The notes beneath the pieces were generated by a model. That model was given only the letters and a program-made list of their open reading frames with translations. It was not told where the DNA came from and ran no database searches. Of a stretch of 64,000 bases of DNA, positions 58,901 through 64,000 are shown piece after piece; within the stretch, counting starts at the first letter, position 1, and each line of letters opens with the position of its first letter. Position numbers and translations under genes: made by a program. This DNA comes from Albifimbria verrucaria (Eukaryota; Ascomycota; Sordariomycetes; Hypocreales; Stachybotryaceae): positions 1,302,001-1,366,000 of the forward strand of contig JAHREC010000030.1 of NCBI GenBank assembly GCA_020081605.1, written 5' to 3'.

Positions 58901-58983
58901 TGCCATTTGGTAATCCGAGCCACTCTGACAATTGGCATATTTGGAATACACCTCTCTTTGAGGTTCTACCACTCGAAATTTAA
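55935..58983 (+). CDS. Secreted subtilisin-like serine protease (S8), many frame breaks
   Basis: Starts at ATG 55935 with signal peptide MLLHGLLSALVLPTAWA. Exon 1 ends at 56069 and exon 2 starts at 56146; several more short introns follow, not all of which can be placed exactly. The catalytic triad is present: Asp in RIAVIDSGIDYKHEA, His in GHGTHVAGIIAG, Ser in LSGTSMACPYVAG; the oxyanion Asn is in VAAGNDGE. A PA-like insertion lies between His and Ser, and a long C-terminal part (PGETRQAQFNF, YPYARSGTKGED, FRYH-type beta domain) resembles the Fn3-like domain of C5a-peptidase-type subtilases. One-base breaks occur near 56200, 56576-56579 (GGGG), 57192-57196 (AAAAA) and several points from 57480 to 58590. 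It would degrade extracellular proteins. So many breaks may mean real decay or a poorly polished assembly. Confidence 0.8.
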
Positions 58984-59068
58984 GCATAGATAGAAAGAGA
59001 AAGAAGGTAGCTCAAATTGTACAAAGTCAGGTCCCCATCTCTCCTACCTGGCCATACCCTTAGGCAAT

Positions 59069-59944
59069 TCAAACAGTAAACTTGTCCACAATGAATTCCT
59101 CGGTTGCCTCGATCCATTCCGGATAAGTGTATGAGATATGGGCGTACGGGCAAGATGCGCCTGACTTATCACAAACCTGGTTGTTGTCAGACTACCAGAG
59201 TACTTGAATGTTCTCACGTTCTAGCAAGTGAGAAATTGGATATGGAATGATCACTTACTTGGTCGCCACCTGCGCAGTTCTCTAGTAACTTGTCTTTCAA
59301 CGCCTCGGGAAGGGGATCCTGGAAGTATGGGTCTCCAAATAGCACGATGGACTTGATTCTGTCATAAAGTGATTCAGGAATGAGTTCCAAGCCATTTCGC
59401 ATAACCATTGCTCCTTGGGAATAGCCAATCAACGAGAACTTCTGCTCCGGACAAAGAGAGCTCTGGCTTTCGATGCGAGCCGCTACATCACGGCCTCCTT
59501 GAGCGACGCTATTGTTAAAGTCGGAGCTAGCCGGGTACTAAGGGTGCATTAGCCATGTTGATTCAAGGCAACGGGAATTCGTGACAAGCAGGAATGTAAC
59601 TAGGCATTCGACACACCTGCACAGGGTAACCTCGAGATCCAGGTAGAACTTCGGTGACATTTCCAAGCACAACGTCGCCAACGCGGTACCCAAATTTCCC
59701 ATTTTCGGAAGTCCCTCGGGCTATGCAGCAGATATGAGTTTCTTACAGCGGCCCTTTCAACTATGCGAATACATACCGGAGAGGATCTCAAATTCGGAGC
59801 ATCCAGCGGGTATGTCTTCCGGTCGTGGAGGAATAGGTGAACCGAAGGGGGTTCAGCCGGATCAGTACCGGGATTGGCTGGGCAGTTTTGGCCGACAGCA
59901 AGAGTGGCCAGAGCCAACATGGAAGTGGTTATGAGGCGGAGCAT
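59069..59944 (-). CDS. Cutinase-family (CE5) esterase
   Basis: Four exons: 59944-59777, 59720-59617, 59537-59259 and 59176-59069. A signal peptide (MLRLITTSMLALATLAVG) starts the protein. One base is missing in plus-strand GGGGG 59847-59851; with it the exons give 219 residues. The serine nucleophile is in GYSQGAMV, Asp in QVCDKSG and His in YAHISYT, the cutinase/acetyl-xylan-esterase triad. Cysteines near CSEF, SLCPEQ, ENCAGG and VCDKSGASC suit the family's disulfides. It would cleave cutin-like polyesters or acetyl groups on xylan, so it could complement the GH115 enzyme. Introns have GTATGT, GTGTGT and GTAAGT donors. Secretion is predicted. Confidence 0.88.
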
Positions 59945-62514
59945 GTTGATTTAACCGAAAAGGCTTCTGATGACTTTCTCAATCACTATGAATGAGACGT
60001 GTCAAGGTTATTACAATGACCAGAGAAAGCAAGGGCAAGCACGCATAGATATATATTCCGGTGCGGAGCTCGGTTTCCAAGGACTATTGCATTGATGAGA
60101 GAGCCAAGACATGACAATTTATTTGAACTCCGCTCATTCTTCCTGTCCCGGGGACAGGATCCGCTCTTCCAACCTGCTTCGAGCAGGTTCAAACCCTCCG
60201 AAGTAGTTCATTGCTTCGCATGGAAAGTGCTTCCACAGTGCATCGGTAATTATGTAGGGGTTACATCGTTGGCTGCACTCCGCAATTTGAGGCCTCTGCC
60301 GAGGGGCAAACTAGATACATGCCGCACGATGAGATGATAGCCAAGTTTGCCTAGTCAAGTGGACGCAGGTCTAGCAAACTAGATTGATGACAGGCGATGG
60401 ATATTTCCGTTTAGAACTGCTGAAGAATGAGTTGATTGCATTCGAATCATGCTGGTCTTGCAAGCCATCCTGTTCAATTTTCATACTCCATTTAATATTC
60501 CTAAATATCAAGATCAGAAATTGATGGAACTTTGGGAGGCGAGATGCGGGGAAAACGTAGCAAAGGGCCCATAAATCGAGAGCTACCCCAGTTGCCCCGT
60601 ACTTTCAGGAGCAGATATAGCGAACTGCCGTCCATCCTAAGCAGATGCATTATTACCAGGTAGTTCTCACGATGCCTGAATAGGTAACCAGCTCGAGTCA
60701 TGCGGGTCCCCATGGGCAGCTCCTGAACAAGTTGTAAGAGTAACGCCGGGTTTTGGCCGATGCAAGACGCGGTTCCGCTCGAGTATCCATTGACCCCTCC
60801 TGAGAGCCATGAGTTCCTTTGGAGGAACCGAAGGCGTTGCTGCCGCGTCATTATGAGATTTGCAGGCTTTTTGAGCGCAACACGTTTATAGGGTATGCGG
60901 TGGTGAGAGATGTAGTATGGTCTCTGCAATCATCGAACAACACCAAATTCGGAGTCCGTACACTGATTAGATGACTACTTCTCTTGAAGAGCCTTGTCAA
61001 GTTATTGGCATGAGAAAGAAATCAAGAACAGAACAAAGAGAGTAGAAGGACGGAATGCTGCATCAGCTCAATGGTTAATCGTGTGAAGATTTGAATGTAT
61101 CAAAATTAATTCTGGGTTGTTTTCTCAAGACAGACGATGCGAATGAAAGAATTTTGAAGTTCGATCTTCTCAGATACGCCATAGCAAGAAATTGAGAAAT
61201 ATTTACGATATAGACAGTAGACATTGACCCCGAGTCAGTGCCTTCGTTAAGCAAGACGTGAGCAGCAGTTGTGCCGGTCAATAGATGATTCCATATACAA
61301 TTGATGCATGCCTAATCAATATCGTGACATGGAGCAGATGCCCGGTGAGCGATCCCACATTAATATGCCAATAGGCAGCTTCGGAGAGCGGAATCCAAGG
61401 CGGTCTTCATATCATAATTGGGCTAAGGTAGCCTTGAAACAAGACTCAGAATAAACGACATGGGCAAATCCAGCTTATTAATTCTGAAGTATCAACTGCA
61501 GCTTTGTTATAAGTCGACTAAGCACTAGAACAATCACTGCCAAACTTGATGAAGGACTGTACTATTATCGATGATGAGTAAATAGTTGAAACAGCAGTCG
61601 ACTTAAGTAATGACCTGGAATCACGATCTTCCTTTACAGCCTAGAGATAATATGAGGAGTTTAAGGTGTACCACGTGTTGCCTTCAGTTGTATTATCGCA
61701 GTAGAAGAAGAAAAAACACTGGTAGGCTTGTATTCTTGCTCCATAGGGTCCTATGTCCCATGCAGATTAATTATAGCCTTACTGCGTCATCGTGTATTGA
61801 GGTCGAAGGTTCGCAAACTCGTGCCTCATTTTGGGTGTACAGGATCATTGCAATTTCTATGTAAATTATGCGAGGTCTTTTGCCGTCATGCCAATCATCC
61901 ATTTCGTACAAATGTTGGCAAGGTTAACTTTCGAAAACCCTGTACTGTTCACCAATACTGTATTTATGTCAGGACCTGCAGGAAGATGTCTGCTTCCATA
62001 CAGGATCGAAGTACCTAAAAATGATTATCTCTACACATCACTTTTGAGAACAGTGCCTGGTGAGATTTAGCGTGTAAAGCTAGCGACCAGTATCTGGCAT
62101 CGGCCTTGCATTTCACCCCACGCATACGCTCGTGGTTCTAACGAATCTCTGTTAAATTTAACATCTAAGTCTAATTTATACATAGCTATCTAAAGATAAT
62201 AGACTTGGCCATCGCGTGTTGGTCTTTGACGAATGCATGTGGTGCTATGTGTTGTAGCGCGTTTAAGCGCGTTTATCCCTGTCAGAAACTTGCTGAATGC
62301 CACAACCAGGGCCTCCACCAAATCGAATGATCAAATCCTAGTGCCCCCATCCCTCTCGTGTATGAGAAGACTATGATGTCATACTAAGGCCTGGCGCCTT
62401 GATTTGAAGATTCACTCAACAGACACCTCGAGCCTGAGACTGCTCAAAATAACATTTTCAACAATCTACTACGATTATCCAGGTTGGACTGTCATTGAAT
62501 AATACCAAAAAACC
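59945..62514. other. Long intergenic interval
   Basis: No supported gene. The 60501-60929 minus frame and the 61610-62070 plus frames are without signature. 60950-62200 is AT-rich. Confidence 0.45.
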
Positions 62515-63959
62515 ATGAGCCTCAACGTCCCCGATTTAATCAAGTCAGCTGTTCCAGAAGCGGAGGGGCGCAACGTCCAAATTCTGTCTCAGAATGGGCC
62601 AAACCACCGGGATGCTGGATTTCTTTCTCAAGATTTCCTCGGTCACCGCCTCGGCTATATATCATCGCTGAGGAAGATTCTTTCGACGAACTGACTGTTG
62701 CGGAATGGCGCGATGAAGGTTTCGACGTTGAATACTTCTCTATGGAAAGCTGCACTGAAGGATTTGTCAACAAGCTCAGATCCTTAAGCAAGGAGAAGAT
62801 GAACCCATGTGAGAAGTTTGGCATCGTTGGTAGGTGCATGGCTAAGATTACCCGTTGTATCTAAATCTCACTGAATTAACACGATCATAGCATACGGCGA
62901 CGCTGCGGCGGGATGCCTTGAACACTATCATATTCTCGACAATAATCCTGAGTTTAAACTAGGGCTTTTGATAGCTTACTATCCAACAGCGATCCCTGAC
63001 CCTAAAGGTCGCTTTCCCAATAGCATTGCCACTCTCGTGCATTTGGCTGCCGGCGAAGAAATAGGCGTTACAAAGCAGTCACAAATGGTAGGCATCCAGG
63101 GAAAGCGGCGGACAACTCGGAAGAAGATTGAGAGTGGTCTTGGGATTGGTGGCACGCTACGGCTAGCATATCCAACTTACACCTATAATGCTGAGCCTGG
63201 GTTCGCAGAACATGACATGGAAGAGTACGACCGTGTGAGCGCTGAACTGGCTTGGAGCCGCAGCCTGAGAACGGCAAGAAAGGCATTTGGAAGTGATCCC
63301 GACCTGGAGCTCGTCTTGGACGTAAACACCCAAAGTTGGTCTCCAAACCTTCCGTGTTGCTTTCCAAGGATACAGCTGACTCAAGACTTAGATAAATTCT
63401 TTACTCGCAATCCAGGTCAAGCCCTCTCAGCATACACAACACATAAAATACCCCACGTCACAAATATTCCAACATTGACTGGTGGTATTGGAGCGGCAGA
63501 ACTCGAACGGTTTTACTCGGATTTCTTCGTGAATCCACCGTCGACAAAGCTGACCCTGCTCTCGCGAACTATTGGAGCCGACCGTATAGTGGATGAACTC
63601 CATATTCAGTTCAAGCACACACAAGAGATCCCATGGATGCTCCCCGGAGTTCCAGCTACAGGCAAAAAGTAGAAATACTTATGGTAAGTATCGTGGTACT
63701 ACGGGGAGGGAAACTATACCATGAACATGTTTACTGGGACCAGGCCAGCGTGCTTCTACAGATTGGTTTGCTGGATCCAAAGTTAGTGCCAGATGCAGCT
63801 AAAGAGCTGGGAGTGAAGAAACTACCTGTTGTGGGACGCCGAGCTGCAAGAAGGGTGCTTAAAGGGTGGGATGAAATGGAAGAGGGTGAGGCTGATAACA
63901 AATTGATTCCCGGGTGGCAAACCACTGAAGGCAACAAAGGAAAGGAGACAGAACAGTAA
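62515..63959 (+). CDS. Dienelactone-hydrolase-like / SnoaL-like fusion protein
   Basis: Two exons, 62515-62829 and 62891-63959, with intron GTAGGT...CATAG. One base is missing in the TTT/CC run near 62632-62637 and one in AAAAA 63664-63668; with both, 461 residues result. The N-terminal half resembles a dienelactone-hydrolase-type alpha/beta hydrolase region (LYIIAEEDSFDELTVAEW, then FGIVAYGDAAAGCLEHYH and LLIAYYPTAIPDP), with Asp-Ala in place of the usual Cys elbow. The C-terminal half reads like a SnoaL/NTF2 fold: GADRIVDELHIQFKHTQEIPWMLPG, then VVLRGGKLYHEHVYWDQASVL. Such fungal fusions are usually annotated as carboxymethylenebutenolidase-like, without proven substrate. The elbow residue GDAAAG may mean it is not an active hydrolase. 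Confidence 0.7.
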
Positions 63960-64000
63960 TGAGGTTTCCAATTAAAAGAGCCTCAATTTATGTTATCAGG

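Noticed and set aside
60170..60205. tRNA-like B box (ggttcaaaccc)
   Set aside because: The matching A box, acceptor stem and anticodon arm are not visible; the hairpin is isolated.
1..64000. CRISPR arrays, rRNA genes, phage-type modules
   Set aside because: No regularly spaced repeats with unique spacers, no rRNA-like sequence and no bacterial gene organisation; the window is eukaryotic.

Overview
This window is nuclear DNA of a filamentous ascomycete, most likely a Sordariomycete (Hypocreales-like; placement is inferred from gene content only). Genes are split by short introns (about 43-100 bp) with GTAAGT/GTATGT-type donors and CTAAC-type branch sites. The families present (HET, CFEM, CYSTM, Zn2Cys6 regulator, GH115, cutinase, subtilase, secreted M28 peptidases, tyrosinase) are typical of plant- or insect-associated moulds. 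I found no rRNA, confident tRNA, CRISPR array or bacterial-type operon.

Layout. 0-8 kb: the 3' end of a membrane-anchored histidine-acid-phosphatase-like gene, a decayed multipass membrane protein gene, a small secreted protein and an F-box-like gene. 7.6-12.5 kb: a dispersed 0.32-kb repeat in two copies with RIP-like transitions flanks an old-yellow-enzyme gene. 12.5-16 kb: three odd genes (two lacking their 5' ends, one SUKH-like with an internal stop) around a small tandem repeat. 16.9-28 kb: cyclic phosphodiesterase, GNAT acetyltransferase, HET protein, CFEM protein, CYSTM protein and Zn2Cys6 factor. 30-40 kb: secreted glutamate-carboxypeptidase-like M28 peptidase, phospholipase-A2-like secreted protein, TXNDC17-like thioredoxin and a tyrosinase carrying a roughly 430-residue mucin-like N-terminal region. 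43-64 kb: SDR, a decayed secreted protein, GH115, leucine aminopeptidase, two small cysteine-containing secreted proteins, subtilase, cutinase and a dienelactone-hydrolase/SnoaL-like protein. From 44 to 60 kb nearly every gene encodes a secreted hydrolase or small secreted protein.

Two kinds of lesion recur. First, at least 25 one-base frame breaks, nearly all a missing base and most in short homopolymers, lie inside otherwise conserved genes. Adding the missing bases makes total exon length divisible by three in every gene I could count, so many are probably assembly errors rather than dead genes. Second, several in-frame TAA/TAG codons are each explicable as C-to-T changes at CpA (either strand). 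That, and the transition-dominated divergence of the repeat pair, suggests past RIP-like mutation.

The genes do not form one obvious pathway. The clearest functional grouping is extracellular: peptide degradation (aminopeptidase, carboxypeptidase-like, subtilase), plant polymer attack (GH115, cutinase) and surface or phenolic chemistry (CFEM, tyrosinase). Intergenic stretches are long and often AT-rich.
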